From: Pseudomonas japonica
GTDB lineage: Bacteria > Pseudomonadota > Gammaproteobacteria > Pseudomonadales > Pseudomonadaceae
DNA: 64,000 nt
Direction: 5' to 3'
NCBI RefSeq assembly: GCF_900188455.1
Contig: NZ_FZOL01000002.1
Location: 237,293 to 301,292 of the forward strand
Under the pieces are notes generated by a model. That model was given only the letters and a program-made list of their open reading frames with translations. It did not search any database and had not been told where the DNA came from. This document shows positions 18,777 to 31,641 of the stretch, piece by piece; within the stretch, counting starts at the first letter, position 1; each line of letters begins with the position of its first letter. A program made the position numbers and the translations under genes.

Positions 18777-19664
18777 ATGGACATCAAACAGCTGAAATTC
18801 CTCATCGCCCTGGACGAAACCCGCCACTTCGGCCAGGCCGCCGCGCTGTGCCACGTGACCCAGCCGACCCTGTCGATGCGCCTGCGCAACCTGGAGCGCG
18901 AACTGGGGCTGGAGCTGGTCAACCGCGGCCAGCGCTTCGAAGGCTTCACCGCCCAGGGCGAACGGGTGCTGGCCTGGGCCCGCGCGGTCCTCGCCGCCTA
19001 CGACGGCCTGCAGGCCGAGGCCGCCGCCTGTCGCGGGCACCTGGCCGGAACCCTGCGCCTGGGCATGGTGCCGCTGTCCAGCTTCGATCCGCTGCCGCTG
19101 CTGCAACGCCTGCACCGCCAGCACCCGGACCTGGCGTTCGAACTCAGCGCGCTCAGCTCGGAGCAGATCCTCGAACAGCTCACCAGCAACCGCCTCGACC
19201 TCGGCCTGTCCTACCTCGAACGCCTCGATCAGGAGCGCTTCGAAGCCCTGCCCCTGGGCGAATCGCGCATGGGCCTGCTGTACGACCCGGCGCACTTTCA
19301 GTTCGCCGACGCCCCGCTGCACTGGCAAGCCCTCGCCGAACTGCCGCTGGGCCTGCTCACCGCCGGCATGCACTTTCGCCAGTCGGTGGACCACAACTTC
19401 CACAGCCGCGGCCTGGTCCCGCGCCTGCTGCTGCAGACCGATGCCGTCCATCAGTTGGTCCAGGCGGTACATGGCGGCCTGTGCTGCGCGGTGATGCCGC
19501 TGGGCAACGGACTCGAAGCGGTCACCGGCGGGCTGCGCCTGCACCCCATCGAACAGGCCACCACCCTGGCCCCGCTGGGCCTGATCATGCGCCGTACCGC
19601 GCCACGTTCGGCACTGGCCGAAGCCTGCCTGGCCGAATACCGGAAACTGCGCGACGAAGCATGA
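18777..19664 (+). CDS. LysR-family transcriptional regulator near fdhD
   Basis: 295 residues. N-terminal winged HTH (MDIKQLKFLIALDETRHFGQAAALCHVTQPTLSMRLRNLE) and a periplasmic-binding-like effector domain with GTLRLGMVPLSSFDPLP. It precedes fdhD and the FdhF-like gene in the same direction with a 95-base gap, so it may control them. The gap holds an 8-bp inverted repeat (TACCCGAG / CTCGGGTA at 19707-19714 and 19745-19752) close to the fdhD start. The effector is unknown. Confidence 0.88.
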   Translation: MDIKQLKFLIALDETRHFGQAAALCHVTQPTLSMRLRNLERELGLELVNRGQRFEGFTAQGERVLAWARAVLAAYDGLQAEAAACRGHLAGTLRLGMVPLSSFDPLPLLQRLHRQHPDLAFELSALSSEQILEQLTSNRLDLGLSYLERLDQERFEALPLGESRMGLLYDPAHFQFADAPLHWQALAELPLGLLTAGMHFRQSVDHNFHSRGLVPRLLLQTDAVHQLVQAVHGGLCCAVMPLGNGLEAVTGGLRLHPIEQATTLAPLGLIMRRTAPRSALAEACLAEYRKLRDEA

Positions 19665-19759
19665 TCGACGGGGTCTATCAAGACATCGGTACAAGCGATT
19701 AGACGATACCCGAGCACAGGCCTAGGCTAAGGACTGATCAGCCCCTCGGGTACCCATGA

Positions 19760-20592
19760 ATGAGCAGCAAACCACCGGTTTGCGCGGCTTCCACGACCCT
19801 GGAAGCCCCTGCCGCCAGCGTGCGATACGAATACAGCCAGCTAGAAGATTGCTCCCCCGCCAGCGCCGACCTCGCCGAGGAAGTGGCCCTGGCCATCGCC
19901 TACAACGGCATCAGCCAGGCGGTGATGCTGGTCAGTCCCACCGACCTCGACGACTTCGTGGTCGGCTTCAGCATTGGCAGCGGCATCGTCGACAGCGCCG
20001 ACGACATCTATGACATCAAGCTGGCCGGCAGCGGTTCGGCCCTGCACGCCCAGGTGGAAATCGCCAGCCGCGCGTTCTGGAACCTCAAGACCCAGCGTCG
20101 CCAACTGGCCGGCACCAGCGGTTGCGGGCTGTGCGGCGTCGAAGCCGTGGAGCAGGCCCTGCCCGACCTGAAGGCGCTGCCCGGCGCACCGCTGCCTCCC
20201 GCCGAATGGCTGGTGGGCCTGCGCCAGCGCATCAGCGCCTTCCAGCCCCTCGGCCAGCATTGCGGCGCGGTCCACGCGGCCCTGTTCATGGACGCGACCG
20301 GCGAACTGTTGCTCGGCCGTGAAGACATCGGCCGGCACAACGCCCTCGACAAGCTGATCGGCGCCCTGATCCGCCAGCGCATCGACACCCATGGCGGCCT
20401 GGCCATCGTCACCAGCCGCTGCAGCCTGGAACTGATCCAGAAAGTCCTGCGCGCCGGCATCCAGACCCTGGTCAGCCTGTCGTCGCCCACCGGTCTGGCC
20501 CTGCAGTGGGCCCGGCGGCACAACCTGAACCTCATCCACCTGCCGCAACACAGTGCGCCACGGGTCTACAGCCCGGCGCGGGAGAAGCGATC

Positions 20593-20596
<4 letters not shown>
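19760..20596 (+). CDS. fdhD: Formate dehydrogenase accessory sulfurtransferase FdhD
   Basis: 278 residues; transfers sulfur from a cysteine desulfurase to the molybdenum cofactor of formate dehydrogenases. It shows the functional Cys pair in TSGCGLCGVEAVEQA and the LLGREDIGRHNALDKLIG motif. I use ATG 19760; a near ATG at 19756 is in another frame. The GTG start of the next gene overlaps its stop (GTGA), so the two are coupled, which suggests FdhD serves that enzyme. Confidence 0.93.
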
Positions 20597-22929
<2,333 letters not shown>

Positions 22930-22974
22930 AGCCGTGCGCGAACCAACCGTACATAGGAGCTGCCCGCGAAGAAC

Positions 22975-23077
22975 CTGTAGGAGCTGGCTTGCCTGCGAAG
23001 GACCGCAAAGCGGTCCCCGATAGCGGTGAGGTCCGGGACCGCTGCGCGGTCCTTCGCGGGCAAGCCACGCTCCTACA
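22975..23077. repeat. REP pair
   Basis: Inverted pair of TGTAGGAGC units between the molybdoenzyme and tauD, which converge. A partial REP copy (ATAGGAGCTGCCCGCGAA) lies just upstream at 22953-22970, suggesting an older duplicated unit. Confidence 0.8.
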
Positions 23078-23095
23078 GAGGAACGCGCATCCCCT

Positions 23096-23929
23096 TTAAA
23101 ACGGCACATCCCCCAGAATCGTCGCCCGATGCATCACCCGCCGCTGCGGCCGGTAGTCATCCACCGCGTAATGCTGGGTCACCCGGTTATCCCAGAACGC
23201 CACATCGTTCTCCTGCCAGCGCCAGCGAATGGTGAATTCCGGCCGGGTCGCATGGGCGAACAGCAACTTCAAAATCGCCTCGCTCTCCAGCTCGCTCAAC
23301 TCATTGATCCGCGTCGTGAACCCATCACTGACGAACAACGACTTGCGCCCACTCACCGGGTGCGTGCGAATCACCGGATGGGAAATCGGCGGGTTGGCCT
23401 TGCGCGCCGCTTCCCAACGCGCCAGGTCCTCCGGGGTGCTGCCGAAGCGCGCCAGGGGGAAGGACTTGGTGAAGTCATGGGTCGCGGTGAGCCCATCCAG
23501 CAACTGCCGCAACGGTGCCGACAAGGCCTCATAGGCCGCGATGCCGCTGGCCCACAGGGTGTCGCCGCCATACGCGGGAAGCTGCTTGGCTGCCAGCACC
23601 GCGCCCAGCGCCGGGGTCGGCAGGAAGGTCACGTCGGTGTGCCAGATGGCGTTGTCGCGCACGTCGGTGACGGCGGTATCCAGCACCAGCACCTGCGGGG
23701 TTTCCGGCACGTTCGGGTAGATCGGATGGATATGCAGGTCGCCGAAGCGCGCGGCGAAATCGGCCTGCTGCCGCGGGGTGATCGCCTGCTCGCGGAAGAA
23801 CAGCACCTGGTGCGCGAGCAGGGCCTGCTCGATGGCATCGCGGGTATCGGCGTCGAGCGCGCGGCTCAGGTCCACGCCACTGATATGGGCACCGAGCGCG
23901 GGGCTCAGCGGGGTAATGATCAGGCTCAT
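23096..23929 (-). CDS. tauD: Taurine dioxygenase
   Basis: 277 residues; Fe(II)/2-oxoglutarate-dependent oxygenase that releases sulfite from taurine, giving aminoacetaldehyde. Iron-binding His and Asp in WHTDVTF, the distal His in [19 protein letters not shown] with the 2-oxoglutarate-binding Arg. The N terminus [21 protein letters not shown] is typical. Last gene of tauABCD, 24 bases after tauC. Confidence 0.96.
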   Translation of the reverse strand: MSLIITPLSPALGAHISGVDLSRALDADTRDAIEQALLAHQVLFFREQAITPRQQADFAARFGDLHIHPIYPNVPETPQVLVLDTAVTDVRDNAIWHTDVTFLPTPALGAVLAAKQLPAYGGDTLWASGIAAYEALSAPLRQLLDGLTATHDFTKSFPLARFGSTPEDLARWEAARKANPPISHPVIRTHPVSGRKSLFVSDGFTTRINELSELESEAILKLLFAHATRPEFTIRWRWQENDVAFWDNRVTQHYAVDDYRPQRRVMHRATILGDVPF

Positions 23930-23953
23930 GTCTGTCTCACTCGTGAATTCGTT

Positions 23954-24784
23954 TCAGTGGCTCTGGCCGTGCCACGGCACCAGCTTGCGCTGCAGGGCGC
24001 GCAGGCCCATTTCCAGGGCGAAGGCGATCAGGGCGATGACCAGGATGCCCAGCACCACCACATCGGTGACCAGGAACTGCGCCGCCGACTGGACCATGAA
24101 GCCGAGGCCGCTGGTGGCGGCGATCAGCTCGGCGGCGACCAGGGTCGACCAGCCCACGCCGAGGCCGATACGCACGCCGGTGAGGATGTCCGGCAAGGCG
24201 CTGGGCAGGATCACATGGCGAATCAGCTGCACCCTGCTCGCCCCCAGCGACTGCGCGGCGCGCAGCTTGGCCGGGTCGACGGTGCGCACGCCGGTGGCGG
24301 TGGCAATGGCGATCGGGGCGAAGATCGCCAGGTAGATCAGCAGCACCTTGGACAGCTCGCCGATGCCGCACCAGATCACGATCAGCGGCAGGTAGGCCAG
24401 CGGCGGGATCGGCCGGTAGAACTCGATCAGCGGATCGAGAATGCCGCGGGCGATGCGGTTGTGGCCGATGGCGATGCCGATCGGGATCGCGGTGAGAATC
24501 GCCGCACCCAGGGCCAGGCCGATACGGCCGAGACTGGCTGCGAGATGCTGCCACAGGGTCGACTCCATGTAGCCCTCGGTCAGCAGCAGCCAGGCCTTGC
24601 CCAGCACCGCCTCCGGAGAGGGCAGGAACAGCGGCTCGATCCACTCCGCCGCGGTCACCAGCCACCACAGGGCGAGCAGGCCGCCGAGGGTCAGGCCGCT
24701 GATCCAGCGGGTGCTCAAGGTGCGTCGGGCGCGAGGCGCGGCGACGGTCGGTTTGGCCGTTACCGGCAGTTCGAGGCTGCTCAT
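23954..24784 (-). CDS. tauC: Taurine ABC transporter permease
   Basis: 276 residues with about six membrane segments and the EAA loop ([34 protein letters not shown]). Begins [14 protein letters not shown] with a cytoplasmic arginine-rich stretch before the first membrane helix. It overlaps tauB by four bases (ATGA). SsuC-like permeases are close relatives, but the tauA and tauD neighbours decide the assignment. Confidence 0.94.
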   Translation of the reverse strand: MSSLELPVTAKPTVAAPRARRTLSTRWISGLTLGGLLALWWLVTAAEWIEPLFLPSPEAVLGKAWLLLTEGYMESTLWQHLAASLGRIGLALGAAILTAIPIGIAIGHNRIARGILDPLIEFYRPIPPLAYLPLIVIWCGIGELSKVLLIYLAIFAPIAIATATGVRTVDPAKLRAAQSLGASRVQLIRHVILPSALPDILTGVRIGLGVGWSTLVAAELIAATSGLGFMVQSAAQFLVTDVVVLGILVIALIAFALEMGLRALQRKLVPWHGQSH

Positions 24785-25560
24785 GCGGACTCCCTGCGTT
24801 GCGAAAAGACCCGCGCCAGCACGTGCTCGCGGGTTTCGATGAAACGGGGATCGGACTTGATCGAACGCGCCGACTCGCCGGCCGCGTAGCGCTGGCCGAA
24901 GTCCAGCTGCAGGCGCTCCACCACCCGCCCGGGATTGGGCGCGAGGAGGACCAGATCGGTGGCGAGGAACACCGCTTCCTCGATGTCATGGGTGATCAGG
25001 AACACCGGCTTGGCGGTGCGCTGCCAGACCTGCAGCAGCAGCTCCTGCATCTGTTCGCGGGTGAAGGCATCGAGGGCGCCGAACGGCTCGTCCATCAGCA
25101 GCACCCGCGGATCGGCGGCCAGCGCCCGGGCCAGGCCGACGCGCTGTTTCTGCCCGCCGGAAAGTTGCCAGACACGCCGTTCGGCGAAATCGACGAGGTC
25201 CACCAGGGCGAGCATTTCCCGCGCCTTGCGCTCGCGCTGGGCCCGCGGCACGCCGGCCAGTTCGAGGCCGAAGGCGACGTTGGCCAGCACGTCCTGCCAG
25301 GGCAGCAGGGCATCGTCCTGGAACACCACGCCGCGCTCGGCGCCCGGCCCTTGCACCGGCACCCCGTCGAGGGTGATGCGCCCGGCGCTGGGGCTGACGA
25401 AGCCGGCGATCAGGTTGAGCAGCGACGTCTTGCCGCTGCCGGAAGGGCCGAGGGCCACCAGCAATTGCTGCGGGCCCAGGCTCAGTGAGATGTCGGCGAG
25501 CACCGGGGTGGCGGCGCCGGGGTACTGTGCGCTGATGCGCTCCAGCTGTAACAGGGCCAT
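24781..25560 (-). CDS. tauB: Taurine ABC transporter ATP-binding protein
   Basis: 259 residues from [15 protein letters not shown]. Walker [11 protein letters not shown]-loop [11 protein letters not shown], signature [15 protein letters not shown], Walker [13 protein letters not shown] and the H-loop ITHDIEEA. I reject the longer reading to 25698, which is arginine-rich shadow sequence in tauA. Its start is 16 bases after the tauA stop. Confidence 0.95.
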   Translation of the reverse strand: MALLQLERISAQYPGAATPVLADISLSLGPQQLLVALGPSGSGKTSLLNLIAGFVSPSAGRITLDGVPVQGPGAERGVVFQDDALLPWQDVLANVAFGLELAGVPRAQRERKAREMLALVDLVDFAERRVWQLSGGQKQRVGLARALAADPRVLLMDEPFGALDAFTREQMQELLLQVWQRTAKPVFLITHDIEEAVFLATDLVLLAPNPGRVVERLQLDFGQRYAAGESARSIKSDPRFIETREHVLARVFSQRRESA

Positions 25561-25576
25561 GACGACTCCGGGGGGC

Positions 25577-26554
25577 TCAGTTGGTGATGAACTTGGCGCT
25601 GACGTACGGCGAGTAGTCCGGCAGCACCGCCTCGACCTTGCCCTGCTCCTTGAGGAACTTCGCGGTCTCGGTGATCGCCTGGGTGGTCGGCGCGCCAAGG
25701 GCGGCGACCTGGTCGGCGGCCAGCGGGAACACGTTGCCCTGCAGCAGGCCGGGGATGTCGCCGGTCTTGGCGCCGGACAGCTTGGCCAGCTTGTCGACGT
25801 TGGCCTTGTCCGCCAGCCAGGCTTGCGGGTCCTTGCGGTAGTCGGCGTAGGCGTCGAGGGTCACCTTGGCGAAGGCCTTGACCACCTCCGGGTGCTTGGC
25901 GGCGAAGTCCTTGCGCACGATCCAGGCGTCGAAGGTCGGCGCGCCTTTCTGCGCCAGCTCGCCGGAGGTGATCAGCACCTTGCCGTTTTCCTTGGCCACG
26001 CCCAGGGCCGGGTCCCAGACGTAGGTGGCGTCGATGTCGCCACGCTTCCAGGCGGCGGTGATCGCCGGTGGCGCGAGGTTGAGGATCTGCACCTTGGCCG
26101 GGTCGATGTTCCACTGCTTCAGCGCGGCCAGCAGGCTGTAGTGGCCGGTGGAGACGAAGGGCACGGCGACTTTCTTGCCGATCAGGTCCTGCGGCGAAGC
26201 GATGCCGGCGCCGTCGCGGGCGACCAGGGCTTCGGCGGCGCCGATCTGGGTGGCGATGAGGAAGGTTTCCACCGGCAGCTTGCGGCTGGCGGCGGCGGCC
26301 AGCGGGCTGGAGCCGAGGTAGCCGATCTGCACGTCGCCGGAGGCGACGGCGGTGATCACATCGGCGCCGTTGTCGAATTTGCGCCAGTCGATGCTGGCCT
26401 TGCTGGCCTGCTCGTAGCGGCCATCGACCTGGGCCACCTTGGCCGGGTCGACGGTGGTCTGGTAGGCCACGGTGAGGTCGGCGGCCTGCACGAACATGGC
26501 GGCACCGGCCAGGGCCAGAGCGGAAAACAGGCGCAACGGGGCGAAGAAGGTCAT
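25577..26554 (-). CDS. tauA: Taurine ABC transporter substrate-binding protein
   Basis: 325 residues with a signal peptide [27 protein letters not shown]. The body is of the SsuA/TauA NMT1-like type ([53 protein letters not shown]). First gene of the operon. Its upstream region is very AT-rich (26600-26640) and probably carries the CysB-controlled promoter. Confidence 0.95.
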   Translation of the reverse strand: MTFFAPLRLFSALALAGAAMFVQAADLTVAYQTTVDPAKVAQVDGRYEQASKASIDWRKFDNGADVITAVASGDVQIGYLGSSPLAAAASRKLPVETFLIATQIGAAEALVARDGAGIASPQDLIGKKVAVPFVSTGHYSLLAALKQWNIDPAKVQILNLAPPAITAAWKRGDIDATYVWDPALGVAKENGKVLITSGELAQKGAPTFDAWIVRKDFAAKHPEVVKAFAKVTLDAYADYRKDPQAWLADKANVDKLAKLSGAKTGDIPGLLQGNVFPLAADQVAALGAPTTQAITETAKFLKEQGKVEAVLPDYSPYVSAKFITN

Positions 26555-26977
26555 GGGTGGACTCCTGGCGGGCGGGTTCGGTAGTGAGTGGTTGAAAGAC
26601 TAATTGATCTAATAAATCAAAAATAAATAACTTTTTCGAATTAGGTTAGGTCCACAAATTTTGCGGCCGCTTTGGCGATGCCGCGTCAACCGCTGTAGGA
26701 GCGTGGCTTGCCCGCGAAAGGACCGCGCAGCGGTCCAAAAATGGTGTTGCCAGAGCGAGTTTAGGACCGCTGCGCGGTCCTTTCGCGGGCAAGCCACGCT
26801 CCTACGAGTTCTCATCAGACCCCGAACCCGCTGTTGATTCTGTGTTGCCCAGCCAACAACCCGATTTCTATCCATATTCCTAATCGTTAGTTCAAATAAT
26901 TTTTATACACGATTACGGTATATGAACCGGACCACCGGACCCCATTGCACCACCGCCATCCAACAATGAGGTCAGGT
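26555..26977. other. Divergent sulfur-regulon promoter region with a REP pair
   Basis: 423 bases between tauA (minus) and the first SfnB-like gene (plus). AT-rich tracts at about 26600-26640 and 26883-26935 fit CysB-type promoters on each side. In the middle, 26693-26805, lies a full REP pair. A five-base inverted repeat GTTCA / TGAAC (26890-26894, 26933-26937) brackets the plus-strand tract. An 88-codon ORF over the REP is spurious. Confidence 0.6.
26693..26805. repeat. REP pair
   Basis: TGTAGGAGCGTGGCTTGCCC and CGCGAAAGGACCGCGCAGCGG facing its complement, with a spacer of about 30 bases. It insulates two divergent sulfur-scavenging promoters. Confidence 0.85.
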
Positions 26978-28219
26978 ATGTCCACTCTCGCCACCACCAC
27001 CGTCCACAGCGATCTGGACACTGCGCCACTGCTGCTTCCCGCCAAGGTCCTGCGCAACGATGCCGAAGCCATCGCCGCCGCCCACGAACTGGCCGCCAGC
27101 GCCCGCCTGCAGGCCGGCAAGCGCGACCAGCAACGCAAGCTGCCGTGGGCCGAAGTCGAGCAGTTCACCCGCAGCGGCCTGGGCAGCATCAGCATTCCCC
27201 GCGAATACGGCGGCCCCGAGGTGTCCTTCGTCACCCTCGCCGAGGTCTTTCGCATCATCAGCGCCGCCGACCCGGCGCTGGGCCAGATTCCGCAAAACCA
27301 GTTCGGCCTCCTGCAGATGCTCCGCGGCGCCGCCAGCGAGCGGCAGAAACAGGTGCTGTTCAAGTCCGTGCTGGACGGCTGGCGCATCGGCAATGCCGGG
27401 CCCGAGCGCGGCACGAAGAACACCCTGGAACTCAAGGCGCGCATCGTCCGCGAGGGCGACACCCATGTCATCAGCGGCCAGAAGTTCTACTCCACCGGCG
27501 CGCTGTTCGCCCATTGGGTCGCGGCCAAGGCGCTGAACGAGGAAGGCCGCCAGGTCATGGCCTTCATTCGCCGCGCCAGCCCGGGGCTGCGCATCGTCGA
27601 CGACTGGTCCGGCTTCGGCCAGCGCACCACCGCCAGCGGCACCGTGCTGCTCAATGAAGTGCCGGTGGACGCCGAGCTGGTGGTGGAGAACTGGCGCCTC
27701 GGCGAAACCCCGAACATTCAAGGTTCGGTGTCGCAGTTGATCCAGGCCGCCATCGATGCCGGAATCGCCGAAAACGCCATCGCCGACGCCATCGCCTTCA
27801 TCCGCGAACGCGCCCGGCCCTGGGTCGATGCCGGCGTCGAGAAAGCCGGTGACGATCCCTACGTGATCGCCGATATCGGTCGCCTGCAACTCGAACTGCA
27901 CGCCGCCCAGGCCCTGCTGGTCAGGGCCGGCAAGGTGCTCGACGAAGTCAACGCCGCGCCGGTGGATGCCGCCTCCGCCGCCCGCGCCTCGATCGCCGTG
28001 GCCGAAGCCAAGGTGCTGACCACGGAAATTTCCCTGCTTGCCAGCGAGAAGCTGCTGGAGCTGTCCGGCAGCCGCGCGACCCTCGCCGAATTCAACCTCG
28101 ACCGCCACTGGCGCAACGCCCGGGTGCACACCCTGCACGACCCGGTGCGCTGGAAGTACCACGCGGTGGGCGCGTACCACCTCAACGGCACCCTGCCCGC
28201 CCGGCATTCCTGGATTTGA
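26978..28219 (+). CDS. SfnB-family flavin-dependent monooxygenase, paralogue 1
   Basis: 413 residues of the acyl-CoA-dehydrogenase fold used by sulfur-acquisition monooxygenases (SfnB, DszC): KLPWAEVEQFTRSGLGSISIPREYGGPEVSF, LGQIPQNQF, GQKFYSTGALFAHW and DDWSGFGQRTTASGTVLLNEV. The C terminus LDRHWRNARVHTLHDPVRWKYHAVG is a hallmark. Start ATG 26978 is preceded by GAGG. It should use reduced FMN to oxidise an organosulfur compound. First gene of a six-gene set running through two oxygenases and an ABC transporter. Confidence 0.9.
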   Translation: MSTLATTTVHSDLDTAPLLLPAKVLRNDAEAIAAAHELAASARLQAGKRDQQRKLPWAEVEQFTRSGLGSISIPREYGGPEVSFVTLAEVFRIISAADPALGQIPQNQFGLLQMLRGAASERQKQVLFKSVLDGWRIGNAGPERGTKNTLELKARIVREGDTHVISGQKFYSTGALFAHWVAAKALNEEGRQVMAFIRRASPGLRIVDDWSGFGQRTTASGTVLLNEVPVDAELVVENWRLGETPNIQGSVSQLIQAAIDAGIAENAIADAIAFIRERARPWVDAGVEKAGDDPYVIADIGRLQLELHAAQALLVRAGKVLDEVNAAPVDAASAARASIAVAEAKVLTTEISLLASEKLLELSGSRATLAEFNLDRHWRNARVHTLHDPVRWKYHAVGAYHLNGTLPARHSWI

Positions 28220-28241
28220 CCAGACCACTGGAGCCCGTCTC

Positions 28242-29447
28242 ATGAGTCATGTTTCCCTTCCGCACTACAACGTGCCGGTGATCGCCGACGACGCCCAGGC
28301 CCTGGCCGTCGCCGAACGGATCGCCGGGCAACTGCAGCAGGACAGCATCCTGCGCGACCGCGAACGGCGCCTGCCGCATGCCGAACTGGAGCTGTTCTCG
28401 CGCTCCGGGCTGTGGGGCATCAGCGTGCCGAAAGCCTATGGCGGCGCCGGCGTGTCCAACGTCACCCTGGCCAGGGTGATCGCCCGTATCGCCCGGGCCG
28501 ACAGCTCCCTGGGGCAGATTCCGCAGAACCATTTCTATGCCCTCGAAGTGCTGCGGGTGAACGGCACCGAGGCGCAGAAACAGCGCCTGTATGCCGAGGT
28601 CCTGGCCGGTGTGCGCTTCGGCAATGCCCTCGCCGAGCTGGGCACCAGGACCGCCAACGAGCGCACCACCGCCCTGACCCGCGACGGCGACGGTCTGCGC
28701 ATCAACGGCCGCAAGTTCTACGCCACCGGCGCCCTCTACGCCCAGCGCATCCCGACCTCGGTGGTGGATGAAAACGGCGTGCAGCAACTGGCCTTCGTGC
28801 CTGCCGACAGCCATGGCCTGAAGGTCATCGACGACTGGAGCGGCTTCGGCCAGCGCACCACCGGCAGCGGCTCGGTGCTGTTCGACAACGTGCGGGTCAC
28901 GGACGACGACGTGGTGCCGTTCCAGAGCGCCTTCGAACGGCCGACGCCGGTCGGCCCGCTGGCCCAGATCCTCCACGCCGCCATCGACACCGGCATCGCC
29001 CGCGCCGCCTACGAGGATGCCCTGCACTTCGTGCGCACCCGCACCCGGCCATGGATCGACGCCGGCAACGACAAGGCCAGCGAAGACCCGCTGACCCTGA
29101 AATCCTTCGGCCACCTGGCGATCCGTCTGCACGCCTGCGAAGCCTTGCTGGAGCGCGCCGGCGAATTCCTCGACCGCGCCCAGGCCGACGCCAACGCCGA
29201 CACCGTGGCCGCCGCCTCCATCGCCGTGGCCGAAGCCCGTGCGATCAGCACCGAGATTTCCCTGGCCGCCGGCAGCACCCTGTTCGAACTGGCCGGCAGC
29301 CAGGCCACCCTCGCCGAGCACGGCCTCGACCGTCACTGGCGCAACGCCCGCACCCACACCCTGCACGACCCGGTGCGCTGGAAGTACCACGCCATCGGCA
29401 ACTACTACCTGAACGAGCAGAACCCTCCATTGCGGGGGACCATCTGA
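28242..29447 (+). CDS. SfnB-family flavin-dependent monooxygenase, paralogue 2
   Basis: 401 residues, clearly paralogous to the preceding gene (same GLWGISVPKAYGGAGVSNVTLA, SLGQIPQNHFYALE, DDWSGFGQRTTGSG and LDRHWRNARTHTLHDPVRWKYHAIG landmarks), so a tandem duplication followed by divergence. Start ATG 28242 lies 22 bases after the first copy. The stop overlaps the next start (TGATG). Distinct substrates for the two copies are likely but cannot be told from sequence. Confidence 0.9.
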   Translation: MSHVSLPHYNVPVIADDAQALAVAERIAGQLQQDSILRDRERRLPHAELELFSRSGLWGISVPKAYGGAGVSNVTLARVIARIARADSSLGQIPQNHFYALEVLRVNGTEAQKQRLYAEVLAGVRFGNALAELGTRTANERTTALTRDGDGLRINGRKFYATGALYAQRIPTSVVDENGVQQLAFVPADSHGLKVIDDWSGFGQRTTGSGSVLFDNVRVTDDDVVPFQSAFERPTPVGPLAQILHAAIDTGIARAAYEDALHFVRTRTRPWIDAGNDKASEDPLTLKSFGHLAIRLHACEALLERAGEFLDRAQADANADTVAAASIAVAEARAISTEISLAAGSTLFELAGSQATLAEHGLDRHWRNARTHTLHDPVRWKYHAIGNYYLNEQNPPLRGTI

Positions 29448-30844
29448 TGGCGAAGAAGAAGATCCTCCTCAACGCCTTCAACATGAATTGCGTCGGGCAT
29501 ATCAACCATGGCCTGTGGACCCATCCACGGGACACGTCGAGCCAGTACAAGACCCTGGAATACTGGACCGACCTGGCGAAACTGCTGGAGCGCGGGCTGT
29601 TCGACGGCCTGTTCCTGGCCGATATCGTCGGCGTCTACGACGTCTACCAGCAGTCGGTGGACGTGCCGCTGAAGGAGTCGATCCAGCTGCCGGTGAACGA
29701 CCCGCTGCTGCTCGTCTCGGCGATGGCCGCGGTAACGCAACATCTGGGTTTCGGCCTTACCGCCAACCTCACCTACGAGCCGCCGTACCTGTTCGCCCGA
29801 CGCCTTTCCACCCTCGACCACCTGAGCCGTGGCCGGGTCGGCTGGAACATCGTCACCGGCTACCTGGACAGCGCGGCCAAGGCCATGGGTCTCGACGAAC
29901 AACCCGAGCACGACCGCCGCTACGACCAGGCCGACGAGTACCTGGAAGTGCTCTACAAGCTGTGGGAAGGCAGCTGGGAAAACGACGCGGTGATCGAGGA
30001 TCGCCAGCAACGCATCTATGCGCGGCCGGACAAGGTGCACAAGGTTCGCCATCACGGCGAGTTCTACAAGGTCGAGGGCTACCACCTCTGCGAGCCGTCG
30101 CCGCAGCGTACCCCGGTGCTGTTCCAGGCCGGGGCCTCGGAACGCGGCCTGGGCTTCGCCGGGCAGCATGCCGAATGCGTGTTCATCAGTGGCCAGACCA
30201 AGGCCGCGACCCGCGCCCAGGTCGACAAGGTGCGCGCCGCCGCCGTGGCGGCCGGCCGTGATCCGGAGGCGATCAAGGTGTTCATGGGCATCACGGTGAT
30301 CGTCGCCGCCAGCGAAGAAGAAGCCCGGGCCAAGCATGCCGAATACCTGCGCCACGCCAGCGCCGAAGCCGGGGTGGCGCACTTCTCCAGCTCCACCGGC
30401 ATCGATTTTTCCGCCTACGCGCTGGACGAGCCGATCCAGTACGTGAAGAGCAATGCCATCCAGTCGGCCACCAAGCATTTGCAGAACAACGACTGGACCC
30501 GTCGCCGCCTGCTGGAGCAGCACGCCCTTGGCGGGCGTTACATCACCCTGATCGGTGCGCCACAGCAGATCGCCGACGAGCTGGAAAGCTGGATCGCCGA
30601 GACCGGCCTGGACGGTTTCAACCTGGCCCGCACCGTGACCCCGGAAAGCTACGAAGACTTCATCGACCTGGTCATCCCCGAGCTGCAGCGACGCGGCTCG
30701 TACAAGACCGCCTACGACCACGGCAGCCTGCGCCAGAAGCTGTTCCCCGCCGGCACCGCCCACCTGCCCGCCGACCATCCCGGCGCCAGTTATCGCCACT
30801 CAACGCAAGACACCCAACCGACCGGAGCGCTCCAGCATGCTTAA
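29447..30844 (+). CDS. LLM-class flavin-dependent monooxygenase (NtaA/SnaA/DszA family)
   Basis: 465 residues: MAKKKILLNAFNMNCVGHINHGLWTHPRD, GLFDGLFLADIVGVYDVY, ARRLSTLDHLSRGRVGWNIVTGYLDSAA, PQRTPVLFQAGASERGLGFAGQHAECVFI and GTPEQ-like IGAPQQIADELESW. These are hallmarks of the family that includes DszA and nitrilotriacetate monooxygenase. It uses FMNH2 from a partner reductase to cleave C-S or C-N bonds. Adjacent SfnB paralogues and a MetQNI-type transporter indicate organosulfur use. It overlaps the binding-protein gene by eight bases. Confidence 0.92.
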   Translation: MAKKKILLNAFNMNCVGHINHGLWTHPRDTSSQYKTLEYWTDLAKLLERGLFDGLFLADIVGVYDVYQQSVDVPLKESIQLPVNDPLLLVSAMAAVTQHLGFGLTANLTYEPPYLFARRLSTLDHLSRGRVGWNIVTGYLDSAAKAMGLDEQPEHDRRYDQADEYLEVLYKLWEGSWENDAVIEDRQQRIYARPDKVHKVRHHGEFYKVEGYHLCEPSPQRTPVLFQAGASERGLGFAGQHAECVFISGQTKAATRAQVDKVRAAAVAAGRDPEAIKVFMGITVIVAASEEEARAKHAEYLRHASAEAGVAHFSSSTGIDFSAYALDEPIQYVKSNAIQSATKHLQNNDWTRRRLLEQHALGGRYITLIGAPQQIADELESWIAETGLDGFNLARTVTPESYEDFIDLVIPELQRRGSYKTAYDHGSLRQKLFPAGTAHLPADHPGASYRHSTQDTQPTGALQHA

Positions 30845-31640
30845 GACCCTCTTTGCCCGCCCCGTGGCGGCCCTTGCCCTGACCCTCGGCCTGGCGGGCG
30901 CCAGCCATGCCACCGAGGCGCTGAAAGTCGGCACCACCGCCGCCTTCGCCGCGCCGCTGGAAGCCGCCGTTTCCGAAGCGAAGAAACAGGGCCTGCAGGT
31001 CGAACTGATCGAGTTCAGCGACTGGATCGCACCCAACGTCAGCCTGAATGCCGGCGACATCGATGTGAACTTCTTCCAGCACATCCCCTTCCTGGAAAAC
31101 GCCAAGGCCGCCGGCGGCTTCGACCTGGTGCCCTACGCGCCGGGGATCATCAACAACGTCGGGCTGTATTCGAAAAAGTACAAATCCCTGGACGAACTGC
31201 CCAAGGGCGCCACCGTGGCCATCGCCAACGACCCGATCAACAGCGGTCGCGGCCTGCAGCTGCTGGCCAAGGCCGGACTGATCACGCTCAAGCCGGGGGT
31301 CGGCTACAAGGCCACCGAGGAGGATATCGTCGCCAATCCGAAGGGGATCAGGATCCTCCAGGTCGAGGCCGTGCAACTGGTGCGCGCCTACGACGACGCC
31401 GACCTGGTGCAGGGTTATCCCCACTACATCCGCCTGGCCAAGACCTTCGATGCCGAGTCGGCACTGCTGTTCGACGGCATCGACCACAAGGAATACGTGA
31501 TCCAGTTCGTCATCAAACCGAAGAGCAAGGACGATCCGCGCCTGGCGAAGTTCATCGATATCTACCAGCACTCGCCGGTGGTCCGCGCCGCCCTCGACAA
31601 GACCTACGGCAAGCTCTACCAGCCGGGCTGGGAGAGTTGA
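30837..31640 (+). CDS. MetQ/NlpA-family substrate-binding protein
   Basis: 267 residues with signal peptide [25 protein letters not shown], without a lipobox cysteine. It then follows the NlpA/MetQ pattern: [83 protein letters not shown]. Methionine transporters are the reference, but the context with organosulfur monooxygenases suggests an organosulfur ligand. One base separates its stop from the ATPase gene. Confidence 0.9.
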   Translation: MLKTLFARPVAALALTLGLAGASHATEALKVGTTAAFAAPLEAAVSEAKKQGLQVELIEFSDWIAPNVSLNAGDIDVNFFQHIPFLENAKAAGGFDLVPYAPGIINNVGLYSKKYKSLDELPKGATVAIANDPINSGRGLQLLAKAGLITLKPGVGYKATEEDIVANPKGIRILQVEAVQLVRAYDDADLVQGYPHYIRLAKTFDAESALLFDGIDHKEYVIQFVIKPKSKDDPRLAKFIDIYQHSPVVRAALDKTYGKLYQPGWES

Positions 31641-31641
31641 G

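Noticed and set aside
26609-26875. 88-codon ORF over the REP pair upstream of tauA
   Set aside because: Reads directly through both REP arms; typical REP translation.
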